Both the position numbers and the translations under genes were made by a program. Source: Nageia nagi (taxonomy: Eukaryota; Pinophyta). Taken from it: DNA of 64,000 nucleotides. Position 1 is the first letter of the stretch; each line of letters opens with the position of its first letter. Of this stretch, positions 44,865 through 57,494 are shown piece after piece. Below the pieces are notes generated by a model. The model was given only the letters and a program-made list of their open reading frames with translations. It was not told the DNA's origin and made no database searches. The stretch spans positions 116,994,001 through 117,058,000 of the forward strand of contig JBITNC010000001.1 of assembly GCA_050084985.1 (NCBI GenBank), read 5' to 3'.

Positions 44865-46096
44865 TGTGATGATCCAAAATGCAACTCAAGCTCAAACTAA
44901 CAAATTCGGACCATCAAACCCTGACGTTAGGCCTAGAACATCAAATACAAGTAAACAAACCCTCAAATATGCAACGTAAAGGGTTAGCATTACAATATCA
45001 AACATGCGCCACATTCATTCACCAACGTTTAGCCAATACATGTAATAATCAAGGTACAACCATCCACAATGCCAACGTCTGACTAGAACAAGTATAAACA
45101 AGCAATGATACCCAACACAAGCATAAGATGGACAATACAATATTTAAATGAGATCCAAATGCCCTTGGCAATATATAGAACGATGATGAATACAATACTA
45201 GGCCCTAGAAGGGCTAACGTTGGCCTCTCAAGAGCCAACTAGGGTACAACACAATATCTACTCTCTCTCTAGAAATACTCTAGAGCCATGGGACAGTACA
45301 CCTCCTCAAAATAAGAATCCTCCCCACCGAAGGGGCCCTCCTCAAATCCTGGATAACCACCGAAGGTAGAAGCAATACCTTGGAATACCATCGGAGGGGC
45401 AAAGGTGCTACACCAGTGTCGTAGACAGACAGGATCCCTCAGCATGAATGCCCTCTAGATGTTGTGCCTAGGAAAGGTTGCTTAGCACCGCTAAGACTTG
45501 TTGTCCTATAGACTGTGTAGAAGTAATTATAATCAATGTATGTCTAGTAATGAGCCTTCAAGGATTAATATAGCCTTCCTTAGGTCCGGATTACACCTCA
45601 AAGTCACCACCCAATCTCCTCATGGCCCAACATTGGCACCTAGGGATCAATCTAAACTCAATGTGGGTATTTGGGCCTCCCTCATGCTCCAAGTGAACCT
45701 AGGAATGCTTGCGTGGGTCTAGAAGGCATGTATGGGCACCTAAGGAGGCAACGTGGGTCTCATGGGCCAACATGGGGGTCTAGAAGTCACCCCATGGCTT
45801 GCACAATTGTCTAGGTGCTCCTAACCTCAACGTTGGGTCATTAAGTGCCACATCGTCCCATACATGTTAAATAAACCTTGGGATTCCCAAAATCATGTCT
45901 CGAGATCTCCAAGTATGACAAATACACCTAATCTAACCTTAGGAGGGAGACGTCCCACTTGGGGCTCACAGTGGGGTTCATTGACCCATTAAGTCTCCTA
46001 TCCTAGGTTACAATTACGAAAGTGCAAATACATAAATAAAGTATACTACAATGAAGAATCTTTCGAACCCACTAACTAAACAAGGGGGACATCACA
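44865..46096 (-). repeat. 5' LTR of gypsy element 2
   Basis: 1232 bp, TGTGATGATCC to GGGGACATCACA on the plus strand. Same family as 2881-4086. Contains degenerate GCCCAACATGGGGGTCTAG words near 45630-45790. Confidence 0.88.
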
Positions 46097-46544
46097 TTCC
46101 TCCATGTTAGATTCAAAGCCATCTTCAATTTCCTTACTACTATTTCCGAAAAGCAAATGTGAAACAATAGTGGCTCTTTCCTCTTTCTTCCCAATATTAT
46201 TACTTTCAACAATACCATTTAAAGTTTCTGAATTACTGTCATAGAAATCAGAACTGCTTGCATACCTTTTCAGGGTGTCAACATGGCTTGTCCAAGATTC
46301 TTCCTTTGCCAATTCTCCTTCTTGTCCAACGTTGGGTGCCCAAGCTCCTTAATGCTCAACGTGGGTGCTAAGCCTCTTCTTGGTTCAACGTTGGGTGCCA
46401 AGCTTTCTTTATGTCCAGCATGGGGTGCCAGACTTCCTCTATGCCCAACGTGTGATGCCAAGACGACTCCTTGTCTATTCTCACCATTGAACCTAGGAAT
46501 CTTATCAATTCCTCTTGATTCCCTCGGAACTCTTCCTTGATATT
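46097..46544 (-). pseudogene. Fragment of another gypsy internal region with 30 bp repeat
   Basis: Minus-strand frames give SSDFYDSNSETLNGIV and NNIGKKEERATIVSHLLFG, then a repeat of SLAPHAGHK-like units. The 30 bp repeat spans about 46325-46473 in five units on CCAACGTTGGGTGCCAAGC. The piece lies between two LTRs and has no protease or gag core, so its family is inferred only from style. Confidence 0.5.
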
Positions 46545-49500
46545 TGTTGTGCCTGCACAACACACCCCAAAATACAAGATTTTAGGGACCTAATTTTTGC
46601 AAAGGCAATGAGGTGCATTGCCTTGAGATTGGCTTTTGGTGATGGATAGTTCATTATGAAGAGTGCAAACATGATATTAGGGAGGAATTCACGGAGATCA
46701 TGCAACGAAGAAATTGAAGAGTATTGGAGTATCCAATCACCAGTTTTGAAGCCAAAGAACCAGGATCCGAGAGATACCATCGAAGCATGGAGTTTTCGAT
46801 TTAGAATGAGGCCAATGGAGATGGGGTCATTTTTCAAGTTTGCTAGAGTTAAAATCAAAGAGCACATGCCAAAAGAGGACCCCACTACAGACAAGTTTAG
46901 GCTTGGAATTTTTGAATTTCAATCAAGTTTGCTCGTTGGGGAGCTAGGCGTAGGTTTGCATGCTTTTGGTGACATCAAAGGCCAGAAAGCTTATTTAGCA
47001 TGCAAAATGCACCATGCTAAAAAATGATTTCAAGGTTGGATTTGAGTACCCATTTCCATTATAATGAGAACAATGTATTTTGAAATTGGCCGAAAATGAC
47101 CAACACAACCTTGATCAAGTACATCAGTTAGCCAACACACCTTGATCAACTACATCAATCAGCCTAGGCAACCTTGACCAACTACATCAGTTAGCATCAA
47201 ATTTTGATTCGAGGAAATGGAGAATCTAGCACATGGGTTTTGTGTAGAATTGAAAATCATGCAAGAATGGGATTGGACTTTCCAAATTTGGCCAACTTTG
47301 AGGCCCTCTAACCCTAGGTGCACATTTTCAAGCCTATGGAAATCCAATGGAGTGATTTCTAGTGCCTAAAATGAGGAGACAAATTGGATTTTTGCCAAAA
47401 ACCAAGTTTGAGCTCTTAATTGATGGAAAAGACCATTCTAAGACACATTAAACTTAGAATTTTTGCATTTTGAGCAAGGAAAATGCCCCAAATTCCTAGG
47501 TGCACATTTCCAATCTAATGGATGATCCAATGAGGTGAAATTTGGTGCCTAAGTCAAGAATAAAAATGCAAACTTTCAAGGAAATGAGTTTTAAGCACAT
47601 CATTGGAGGGAAAAGGGCATTCTAAGACACTTTAACACTTCAAAATTTTGGTTTTGAGCAAGTCTAATGCCCCAAATGCTAGGGCACACTTTTCCATGTC
47701 TATAGATGATCCAATGGAGTGCAAATGAGGGCCTAAATCAAGGAGGGAAATGGATTTTTGCTCAAAAACCAAATTTGAAGACATCAATGCATGAAGGGGG
47801 CCATTTTAGAAAGGTTTAAACTTTAAAAATTTTGATTTTGAGCAAGGGAAATGCCTCAAATTTTTGGGCACACATTTCCATGCCATTGGAGAATTCAAAG
47901 AAGTGAAAAATGGCACCTACCTTCATGGAGAAAAACCAAAATTTGGGCAAAACTAGATTCCAAGCATGGGGATGGATGAAAGGACTCAATCTAAGCACAA
48001 TTAAACTTTGAATTTCCCTATTTTGACCACATATGGAGGCCCAAAAAGTTAGGCGCAAAAATGAAAGGGTTTGGTGACTTCAAAACTCAATAGAGCATGC
48101 AAAATGCACCAAGCTAAAAAATAATTTTCAAAATGGATTTGAATACCCATTTCCATTATATTGAGGATAGTGTATGTTGAAATTAAGCAAAAATGAGCAA
48201 TTCAATCAGCTAGAGCACCAAAAGCACGAAGCACCAAAGTAGAGCACTAAAGTCACTTGGAGCACCAAAGTAGAGCACCAAAAGCACTTGGAGTACCATA
48301 GTAGAGCATCAAAGGCACTTGGAGCACCAAAGCACATTTGAGCACCAAATTGGAGCACTTGAGCACCAAATTTGAGCACTAAAGCACATTTTGTCTAAAA
48401 TGATGAAAAACATGAGAAATTCTCAAAATCCATGAAAAAGCTAAAAAATCTTCATTTTTCAAGAAAAAATGAAAAGGTTGAAAGTTAAGGCTCATGTGTA
48501 GAATGCTAAGCTGAGGAGCATCCATCCCCCTTGGAATTTTTGAAGAAAAATGAAATTTGAGCAAGTTATGACCATTTGATCATTTTGGAGGAGAGGGGTT
48601 TTGAAAAAGCTTGAACCACTTCCACTCGACCAGTGTGAACACAGATATTGTGACCAAAAGCACAAACTCAAAATCAAAAACATGGGTATTTTGAGGAATA
48701 CCAAGCTAGGCATCTTTAACCTTGGAGGAATTTTCAAAAGACCAAGCATATACACTTGCAAGAGAAGTCTTTGTTATTTTTCTCCAAAATACAAGCAAAT
48801 GGGCTCAAGATCATCTAACGGCTCTTATATCCACGCAGATGGACCAAATTTCAATGTATATAGCTTATATAGTTGATGGGATGAATATGTTGCTCCCACA
48901 ACTCGAATTGTAATTTTATTTAGTTTTAATTCTAGTCATTTTCGAAAATTTTGTAAATCAGTCAGCCGAGAAAGTTGAGCACTAAAAATTGACTAACCAT
49001 ACTCTCATGATCAATCATCCTTGCAAGTAGAGCACCAAAATTCAGGTGACTTAGTCGTAGAATGCAAACATATAATATTTTAATGTTTTTTATAGAATTA
49101 ATGTTTTTTAGGTAGAATGAAAATTTGGAGAAAAGTTCAAATTTTTTGTAAAGGAAGAAAATTGTGGAAAATTTTCTGTAACTTTTTTGCATGCTAATAC
49201 AAAGTGGTGACTTATTTTCTCAAGTGATTTTGTCATTCATATGGGGATCACTTTTAGGTAGAATGAAAATTTGGAGAAAAGTTCAAATTGTTTGTAAAAC
49301 ATGAAATTATGGAAAAAAATTTGTAACTCTTTCGGATGCTAATACAAAGTGGTGACTTATTTTCTCAAGTGATTTTGTCATTCGTGGAGTGGTGAATGGG
49401 ATTTCTTTTGTGGTTTTCTTTCACAGTTTGAATGTTTTCGTTTCTTTCCTTGAAAACTTTCAAGTTTTAGGAAAAAATATTAGTTCAAATTTGCAAAAAC

Positions 49501-50088
49501 ATTTCGAATTGCTTTAAGTTTACTACCTTTTGCCTCTCGCACATTGAAACAAATGTATTATGAAACTATTTCTTTTCTACATCTTATTTGAAGCTTTCAT
49601 TCAAACTTGATTCCAAAAGTGTGTGTTCTACGCTAAGTTCCTTTGATTGCATCGGTCTTGTTCGCAGAATACTAACAATCAATTTCACCTTGTGTTCTAG
49701 ATTCAAAGATAATTGGACAATAGTCATTTACTTTGAACTAGATTGAATGAATGCGAGCTTCATGATTGATTAGAAAATGTCTTATTTTAGACAATGCTTT
49801 GTTGTGACGATCATCTTGTGATCTAACCAGTATTGGATCATTATCACTTTATTTGCTTTCATTTGTTTATTTTTATCTTTCCTACATTCTTTTTTTACAA
49901 AACCAAAGGAACTTTTAATCATAGCAAAACACCTTGTCCCTATAAAAACATGAGTCAACCACCTCTACCTCTATCAAACCAGTTAAGTTCATTCCCCGAA
50001 ACCATATAAAATTGTGCTACTTCAACGGGAACACAAACAAACTTTGGGGTTTCAATCCTTTCAAGAGGAGGTAAGTTACGCTATCTCA
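46545..50088 (+). repeat. Long-LTR family, copy 2 (right end missing)
   Basis: 3544 bp, starts TGTTGTGCCTGCACAACA and aligns with copy 1 throughout, but stops at GCTATCTCA, about 115 bp before the family's end. The TATA region is deleted near 49090. A tandem duplication of about 143 bp covers 49111-49254 and 49255-49397 (AGGTAGAATGAAAATTTGG). No coding domain. Confidence 0.8.
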
Positions 50089-50541
50089 AACGGATAGATC
50101 GGAGTGATCTAGGGCTGGTTAAACGTTTCTTCTTAGGGAGTTTCTTTGGAGAAATGCATCTAACTCCTCAATACGTTGTTGCATCTATGTAGTCAATGAT
50201 CTACAGAGATGTATGAGCTGATCATACTTCTTTGTTTCTCTCCATGATGCCAGAGTCTTCAAAACCCTAACTCAAAAACCTGAAACCTTCATATTAAATT
50301 TTTCTAATTAGCCATGATGATAGATCAAGACTTTTTATACCTGGAAACAACCTTCAGATTTGCAAATATATTCTCTAGACCCTAGACAACTTAGTCTAGG
50401 AATTCAAAAAATTTCAAAAAACTATCATTTTGACCACAAAACTGTCCTTTTAAGTGCAGGACCTCCAGATCTACTCGTTCAATTTTCTTCTAACTCGATC
50501 TTAACCTCACACGTTGGCCAAAGCCAACCTCTGATACCACT
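50089..50541 (-). repeat. Gypsy leader remnant with primer site
   Basis: A short internal remnant left of an LTR. The primer site TGGTATCAGAG (minus) is at 50529-50539. No gag motif recognised in the remaining 430 bp. Confidence 0.5.
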
Positions 50542-51174
50542 TGTGATGATCCAAAAATGCAATCTAAAGCACAAACTAGCACATTATAATAATCAAACCC
50601 TAATATCTAGTCTAGGTCATCTAAAAATTACATAAACACTACAAAGCCAACGTTGGAGCAAGGACATCAAATACAAGCATTAACTACACAATAATGCCAA
50701 CATCTGGCTTACACATGCATGAAAGAGTAAATACACCACAACGTTGCATACATAGACAAATGTACAACACAAATATGAGATCCAATGCCCACTAGTTGTA
50801 TGTAAGACAAACAATGCTCAAGATACAATACCAAATTCCTCGAATTGGACGTGGGCCACGCATGCCCAACATGGGCCTAGGAGCCATGCGTGGGGGCTAG
50901 GTGTCATCATGGGCCAACGTGGGGGTCTAGGAGTCTCCCAAGGCTGGTGCATGTATACAAGTGCTCATCCATCCATCTAAGTGCTAAATAGACCTTGAGA
51001 TTTCCACAATCATGATCAGGATCTCCAAGTACATTAAACATCTATTCTAGGCTTGGGAGGAAGACGTCCCACTTGGGGCTCACAATGGGGTCCATTGACC
51101 CATTAAGTCTTCTATCCCAAGTATTAACTTAAAGTACAATGCAATAATAAATATATTACAAAAGGGACATTACA
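50542..51174 (-). repeat. Gypsy LTR with large internal deletion
   Basis: 633 bp, TGTGATGATCC to GGGACATTACA; about half the length of its relatives. It keeps GACGTGGGCC, CCTTGAGATTTCC and CCATTAAGTCTTCTATCC in order. Its right end abuts a different LTR at 51175. Confidence 0.7.
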
Positions 51175-51915
51175 TTGGGCATGATGTCTTTAGTTGGGAT
51201 TTGTAGGATGGAAATTTGTGATTCCAAAATCCAAGTGTGAGCCCCAATATGGGGTGTCCAATTTTACATAGTTCCGAGATGAGATCTAGATCCCAAAATG
51301 GGACATCTAACTATAAAGGAGAGGAGTGCGCCATTTCGTGATCATCTTTTTCTATCATCCATTATATCTTTTAAGACTTGGCTGCAAAGTCAGTTTCTAA
51401 CATCTTATGGATGAAAACCTGCAAGAGGGTGGTTGAGGAGATCAAAAACCTTTCTAGATCCAGGGCTTAAGGACAAAAACCCTTAAGTCTTTGTTTTGGT
51501 GGCTTCTCCAAGTTCAGATCCAGCAGTTGGGAGTTCCTTCAATGGTGTGTCTAGCATGTGGGGTCGCAGTGAGTCAATTTTGAGTTCACATCTAGGGGTT
51601 AGAGGCCCTAGCCGTGTGACGTCAACCTTGTGGGGAGTTTATAGTGTGTACTTTGCATCAGATTTGGTCTTCTAGCCAGGCATCCAGCCTTTTGGGTCAA
51701 TATTTTTTATTTTTGCAATATTTGTTTGTAACTTGCAATATTTATTTGTAATTGGGTGTAAATAACAAATAGATTTGTAAATCCAATTTGCAACAATCTC
51801 TCTAAGCATATCTAAAATAAACCTTTAAATCCAAACTGTAATAATCTGTCCAGGCACATTTGGTAGTAAATTTGTAAATCCAAACTACAATAAATAGTTT
51901 GGGCAAATTAGGAGA
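51175..51915 (+). repeat. LTR fragment related to 16647-17563, plus orientation
   Basis: Shared words with the minus strand of 16647-17563 include GATCCAGCAGTT, GAGGCCCTAGC, TGGTCTTCTA and TTTGTAAATCCA, with the same order. It is cut at 51915 by the start of the long-LTR copy 3. Confidence 0.6.
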
Positions 51916-53219
51916 TGTTGTGCTCGCACAACACACCCCAAGATGCAGCATTTTGGGGACCCTATTTTTGCAACGGCAATGGAGGACATTACCTTGAGAA
52001 TGATTAGACCAAGGCCAAGACGATGATTCAAAATGGCCAAGTGATCAAGCAGTGCACGAAAATGCCCCCAAGTCATAAAGATAGTTCAACGCATCCAGTG
52101 GTCAGTTCAGGGCCTGATTTCAAGCAACATCTTGTAGGATGCGATTTTGGGTCACGACGATGACTAGGAAGGGAGTTTTTCAGGAAGTGGCCAACAGGGC
52201 AAAAAAGGCTCATTTTTTGCAAAGTTTAAGCTTACAAGTTCCAAGTGTGACAAAAATGAGCGTTTTTGTCAAGTTTGAGTTTGCTGAGGTGACAAAAATG
52301 AACATTTTTGTCAAGTATGAGCTTGAAAAGCTGGAAAATGGCAAGTATGACAGAAAAGCATGTTTTGGTCAAGATTGAGCCCAGGAATGATCAGTATGGT
52401 AAGAAAGTGCGTTTTTGCACCCTTTGAGTTCGAAAAGCTCGAAAATGACCAAAAATGTCGAGTTCAGCTCAAAATGCTCGAAAATGCTCGAAAATGCCGA
52501 AAATGCCAAAAATAGGCAAAATTGAATGCTTTAAGGCCGGTAATGCTGGAAATGATGGAAAATGACAACTTTGATCCCAAAAAGGTAGAATGGTCATTTT
52601 TGACCATTTGAACTCGAAAATCATTGAAAATGCAAAGATTGAGCTCGAAGGTGCCGAAAGACCAAATCTCAAAGAAAAATATTGAGTTTTCGGTATCCGA
52701 ATTAACTCGATGTTTTTTTAGCCCATGTATTCGTTTTTGATAGGTTTTTCGTAGCTTCGAAGCTTGGAAAGATGGGGATGCAAAATGGGTTATCAAGCTT
52801 CATTTTGGGGAAGTGAAAGAAGGAGGTTGCTCTCCTATATGAGGCCTATCACTTCGGTATTCACTTCGAAATCCGGATCAACCAAAATTTTAGAATTTTG
52901 GGGCCTTGAAAAAGTGTTGTTTTTTGTGTTTTTTGAAGCTTTTTGATAGTCTAAAATGGCTGAAAATAGGGTGGGGTCCGAATTTTGGAAAAATTTTAAA
53001 AAATGGATTTGACCTAATGGATGGATAGAGGGTGAGGTTATAAGGTTTTTGAAAAGGTTTGGGGCTATTTTGGATCTTGTGAGCAAATTTCAAGTTTTTG
53101 AAGAAGTCTATGAGGTTTTGTGTGGATTTTACTCAAACATGGGTGTATGGAGGCTTAAGGAGAGCGTTGTGGAGCAAATGAGAGGCTTATGGTGGTATTT
53201 ATAGACTTTTTGTACCTTT

Positions 53220-54560
53220 TGCATGCTCCTTAGGGGATTTTTGACCCAAAAAGTGCTCTAGAGGTGCATTTTGCATGTTTCTTAAGGTTTTGGAGCCTTC
53301 AAACACTCCATAGGCATGAAAATCTACGCCTAACTTTTTGAGGCACTTTCTTTGGTCAAAATAAAAATTTTCAAAGTTTAAACATCCTTAATTTGTCCTT
53401 CTCCACCCAATCAAGCGTAAAAATTTGAATTTTGGTGGGTTTTGAGCTTTCCCTTTGGATCTAGGCGCCATTTTTCATTTTTTTGAAGTTTCCAATGGCT
53501 TGTAAACCTATGCCTAGATTTTAGGGGCATTTCTAGTGGTCAAATTTGAAAATTTGCTGATCTAAACATGCTTAGAATGCCCTTTTCCATGCAACCATGT
53601 GAAAAAATTTGAATTTTTGCAAAATTTTTGATTCCTCTTCATGCTAGATGCTCATTTTCAGTCCATTGCATTTCAAAAATCTAGCAAACCTACGCCTAGG
53701 ATTTTGGTGCACTTTCCTTGCTCAAAATCAAAAATTGCAAGTTTAAATGTGCTTATTTTCATGTTTTCCATGCAATTGGCCCGTGAAACTTGGATTTTGA
53801 GGAAAAATTTTGAATCTTCATGATGTTAGGTGCTAGATTTCACTCCATTGGATTTCCAATAGCATGAAAAGCTATGCCTACATTTTCGGTGCCTTAAAAT
53901 TGTTCAAAATCCAAATTTTGCAAGTTTAAATGTGATAGAATTGAGGTTTTTCACCCAGTGAGCACCTTGGGATCAATTTTTAATGCATTTTGCACTTATC
54001 CCTCCAAGTTAGGTGCTAGGAATCACTCCTATGGATTTGGAAACTTTTGGAAAACCACACCTAGCATTTGTAGGCACAAAAGTTGCTTACATTTGCTTTT
54101 TCCAAGACCTAAATGTGTTAGAAATCACCTTTTTGACCCAATGAACCCCTCAAACTTGAGTTTTGATCAAAATTTATCAATTTTTTTTATTCTAGGCGCC
54201 TAGGATTTGAGTACTTTAGACTTGGTCAAAATCAAAAATTTCAAGTCCTAATTGTGATAGAATTCACCTTATCTCTCCAAATGCGCTCTTGGAATCGAAT
54301 TTCGATGCCATTTGCATTTATCTTTGAGAAACATGCACCATCTCCCCCTTACTTGGATCTTCAATACCTTGGGAAAATGTGCTTGGGGCTAAGGGTACTC
54401 AAACTTGCACTTTCGAACCATTTCGCACTCGTTATGTGCATTTCCGACCACTTGGGGTGTTTTTGAGCTCAAACTCGATCAAAAAGCCTCCATGTACTCA
54501 TTTTGCACTTCCGAAAAACTTCAAAAATCCCCGAAAATCCACACTTAGCCTCTCAAAAAC
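53220..54560. repeat. ~182 bp tandem repeat, about seven units
   Basis: Anchors such as GGCACTTTCTTTGGTCAAAA recur near 53340, 53525, 53707, 53888 and 54070, about 182 bp apart, with later ones more decayed. Each unit holds a CTAGGCGCCATTTT-like word, TCAAAATCAAAAATTTCAAG and TTAGAATGCCCTTTT. Copy 1 has four or five related units in opposite orientation at 25790-26530. Confidence 0.7.
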
Positions 54561-54659
54561 CCAAAAATAGGCCAAAATTTGGCTAACTCCTTTTTGCTCT
54601 AGAATTGCTCCAAAGATACCCATTATCACTCCTAACACCTTTTTGTGCTCCATAGGCTT

Positions 54660-55385
54660 TATATAATGAGCATTGCTAAGAGGAACAAGGAACTACAAAT
54701 AGAGAGGATCATGAAGGATAGTCTGATCACCATTGAGAAAAGGGGGCAAGACTTTTTTCCCCACAATCGTGCTTGTCGAAAGCCTCAATCAGATCAAAGA
54801 TACAGATTGGGCACACACATGACCCAGTCAAGACATTAGAGAAGATAGCTCAAATCCCACCTGGACAATAAAACGACACTCACTCGGTCCAAAGTCGTTG
54901 AGACCTGAATGATCCCATACACCGATCCATTCACAGAGTTACACCTCGAGGTAGCCAGATACTGCAACACAAAGAAGAAATTCATAGAACCCTCTATGAC
55001 ACTAATGGCATCCAAATACTAGACTTCACAATGGAGGGAATAGAGAAGGCATTTGCATGGAGTGACAAGGGCATCATATTCACCATGACAGACTCCATCA
55101 AATTCTTCACTAGCAAGACGAATCCAGGGAATCTAATTAGAGACCAATTGTTCAATGAATGCAAAGACTTTAAGGCAAACGCCTTAAGCCAACCACGAAG
55201 GATAGACTTCTATCCAACAGTCTCTACTATCATCAGCATGCTATGTTGGATAACAGGACAATAGAACAACCAAAGATTCATGAAGGAGTTAGTCAACTTC
55301 ATGCATCATATCAGTAGAGGCAAAAGAAATCTTTACGGATGCCAACTTCGAAGAAGTCATCACGTGTGCAATCTGCAAATCAGCC
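54660..55385 (+). pseudogene. Unidentified coding-like stretch inside copy 3
   Basis: A plus-strand frame reads MSIAKRNKELQIERIMKDSL, ITIEKRGQDFF from about 54660. A second frame from about 54990 reads ILDFTMEGIEKAFAWSDKGI, SIKFFTSKTNPGNLI, RRIDFYPTVSTIISMLCWI, TGQ, stop, then NNQRFMKELVNFMHHISRG. Composition and phase look protein-like over about 240 codons with a few stops. I do not recognise it. It could be gag of an unknown family or a captured host gene fragment. Confidence 0.4.
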
Positions 55386-56563
55386 ATCGTGATTCTAGTC
55401 ATTTTTGAAAATTTTGTAAATCAGTCAGTCAGGAAAGTTGAGCACCAAAACTCGACTAACCCTACTCTCATGATCAGTCAACCTGGCAAGTAGAGCACCA
55501 AAAGTCAGCTAACTTAGTCGTAGAAGGCAAATATGTAATATTTTTTTATTTTTTTATAGAATTAAGAAAACACTTGGGAACCCTAGAAATTCTATAAATA
55601 GACCCCATGGGGTCACTTTTAGGTAGAATGAAAATTTGAAACTTTTAAAAGAATGAAAATTTGGAGAACAAGTTCAAATTTTTTGTAAAAGAAGAAAATT
55701 GTGGAGACTTTTCTGTAACTCTTTTACATGCTAATACAAAGTGGTGACTTATTTTTTCAAGAGACTTTGTCATACGTGAAGTGGTGAATGGGATTCATTT
55801 TGTGGCTTTCTTTCATGATTCAAATATTTTCGTTTCTTTCCTTGAAAACTTGAGAGTTTTAGGAAAAAATAGTTGTTCAAACTTTTACAAATATTTTGTA
55901 TTGCTTTAAGTTTGCTTGCCACCTTTTGCCTATTGCACTTTTAAACAAATGTATTCTAAAACTATTTCTTTTCTACATCTTATTTGAAGTTGTCATTCAA
56001 ACCTGGTTCCAAAGCGCGTGTTCTACGCTAAGTTGCTTTGATTGCATCGGTCCCGTTCGTGGAGTACCAACAATCGGTCTTGCTCTGTGCTCTAGATTCA
56101 AAGCTAATTGGACAATAGTAATTTACTTTGAACTAGATTGAATGAATAAGAACTTCATGATTGATTAGAAAACATCTTATTTTAGACAATGCTTTGTTGT
56201 GACGATCATCTTGTGATCTAACCAATATTGGATCATTCTCACCTTTTATTTGTTTTTATTTGCTTATTTTTATCTTTCCTACATTATTTTTTTACAAAAC
56301 TAGAGCAACTTTCAATCATCACAAAAACACCTTGTCCTTAAAAAAAACGAGTTAACTACCTCTACCTCTATCAAACCAGTTGAGTTCATTCCTCTGAACC
56401 ATATAAAATTGTGCTACTTCAACGGGAACACCAAAAAACCTTGGGGTTTCAATCCTTTCAAGAGGAGGTAAGTTACGCTATCTCACCTAAATGTTGGGTG
56501 CTTTTCCCGTCCCGATCGTGTGCAGGCGATCATAAGTAGGTAGGAAAGGTTTCCATCCCAACA

Positions 56564-57494
56564 GGGCACAATTTTTAATTTGCATTTCTGCTATTTTCTT
56601 GCAAATTCCAATTCGTCCTTGTTTGGGTCATTACATTAATGGTTAGATTCTTCCCTATGAATCTTAAAGGTGAAGCACTTGATTGGTTTTACAAACTCAT
56701 TCCTAGATCTCTCCACAATTTTCAAAAGGTAACTAATGCATTTACCAATTAGTGTAGATATAACATCAAGAAACTCGCTACATTAGCAAATCTCTATGTT
56801 ATTCAATAAAATTCTAATATTTCTCTAGGTTCAAGAAAGTATGGCAAATATCTGCAACATAATAGAAGAGTAAAATGTGAATGAGATCCTTGTTAACTCC
56901 TTGATCAAAAATATAAAGTAATATGTATGTGATAACATCAATTCACCTTTCGGTAGACTCAAATGATGATTGGCAAAGAGAAATTTCTATATAAAGTAGG
57001 CATAGTCAAATATTGAAAACCTAGGAAAGGTTAAAACAAAAAATCATATCAAACAAAGAATGAGGATAAGAAAACAATGAATGCAGCAAAAGGTGATGTT
57101 CAAGCAGCACAGTTAACAAGATCTCAAACTCGGAAATAACTAAGACTCATCTTCCCCATTCTATCTCAATATATTATAGTAGATCTATTGCAAAAACAAT
57201 TGATCATATTGCCTCCAAAGAAGCTTGAGATAATAGTAATGTACAAAAACCAACTTAGTACAAGGCAACATCATATTGTGATTGTCACAAAACTACGGGT
57301 CATACAACCAACCAATGCAATAAACTCGAAAATGAAATTCAATGGTTGATAAAAGAGGAAAGTTATGTTTATCCAACAACAATTCCAAATAACGATCAAT
57401 TGCTAAATCAAAACAAAAAGACAATTACAATACTAAAGGGTTTATAAAGCATAAGTTTGATAACCTTTGTGGTGTAACAAGTGGCAAGAACGTG
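56564..57494 (+). pseudogene. Ty3/gypsy gag fragment with C-terminal knuckle (plus strand)
   Basis: Reads RFFPMNLKGEALDWFYKLIP and RSLHNFQKVTNAF (the gag core L.G.A..WF..L...SI..F..L...F), then NIKKLATLANLYVIQ, Lys- and Gln-rich parts, and near 57280 YCDCHKTTGHTTNQCNKLEN followed by EIQWLIKEESY. The knuckle plus LxxEIxxLI is the classic end of non-chromovirus gypsy gag. Several stops. The N-terminus is cut by the LTR end at 56563. Confidence 0.8.

Larger units (their letters stand above)
42127..46096 (-). mobile_element. Ty3/gypsy gag-protease element 2
   Basis: Read right to left: 5' LTR 46096-44865, primer site 44862-44851, gag from 44778 to about 43293, a solo LTR insertion 43292-42800, zinc knuckle and protease 42799-42199, then about 70 bp to another LTR. 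No reverse transcriptase, RNase H or integrase. The gag has an in-frame TAG early and frame changes, so the copy is dead but better kept than element 1. Confidence 0.82.
51916..56563 (+). repeat. Long-LTR family, copy 3, rearranged
   Basis: It starts TGTTGTGCTCGCACAACA and ends TTTCCATCCCAACA like the family, and 55390-56563 aligns with the last 1.15 kb of copy 1 including the TATA box near 55592. The middle differs: 53220-54560 matches the family's inner repeats in opposite orientation, and 54660-55385 is a coding-like stretch absent from copies 1 and 2. Flanks GGAGA and GGGCA do not form a clear duplication. It may be two recombined copies. Confidence 0.65.

Noticed and set aside
40818-46096. 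One complete element with LTRs at both ends
   Set aside because: The two LTRs differ in sequence except at the tips, and outer flanks ATTCA and TTCCT do not match.
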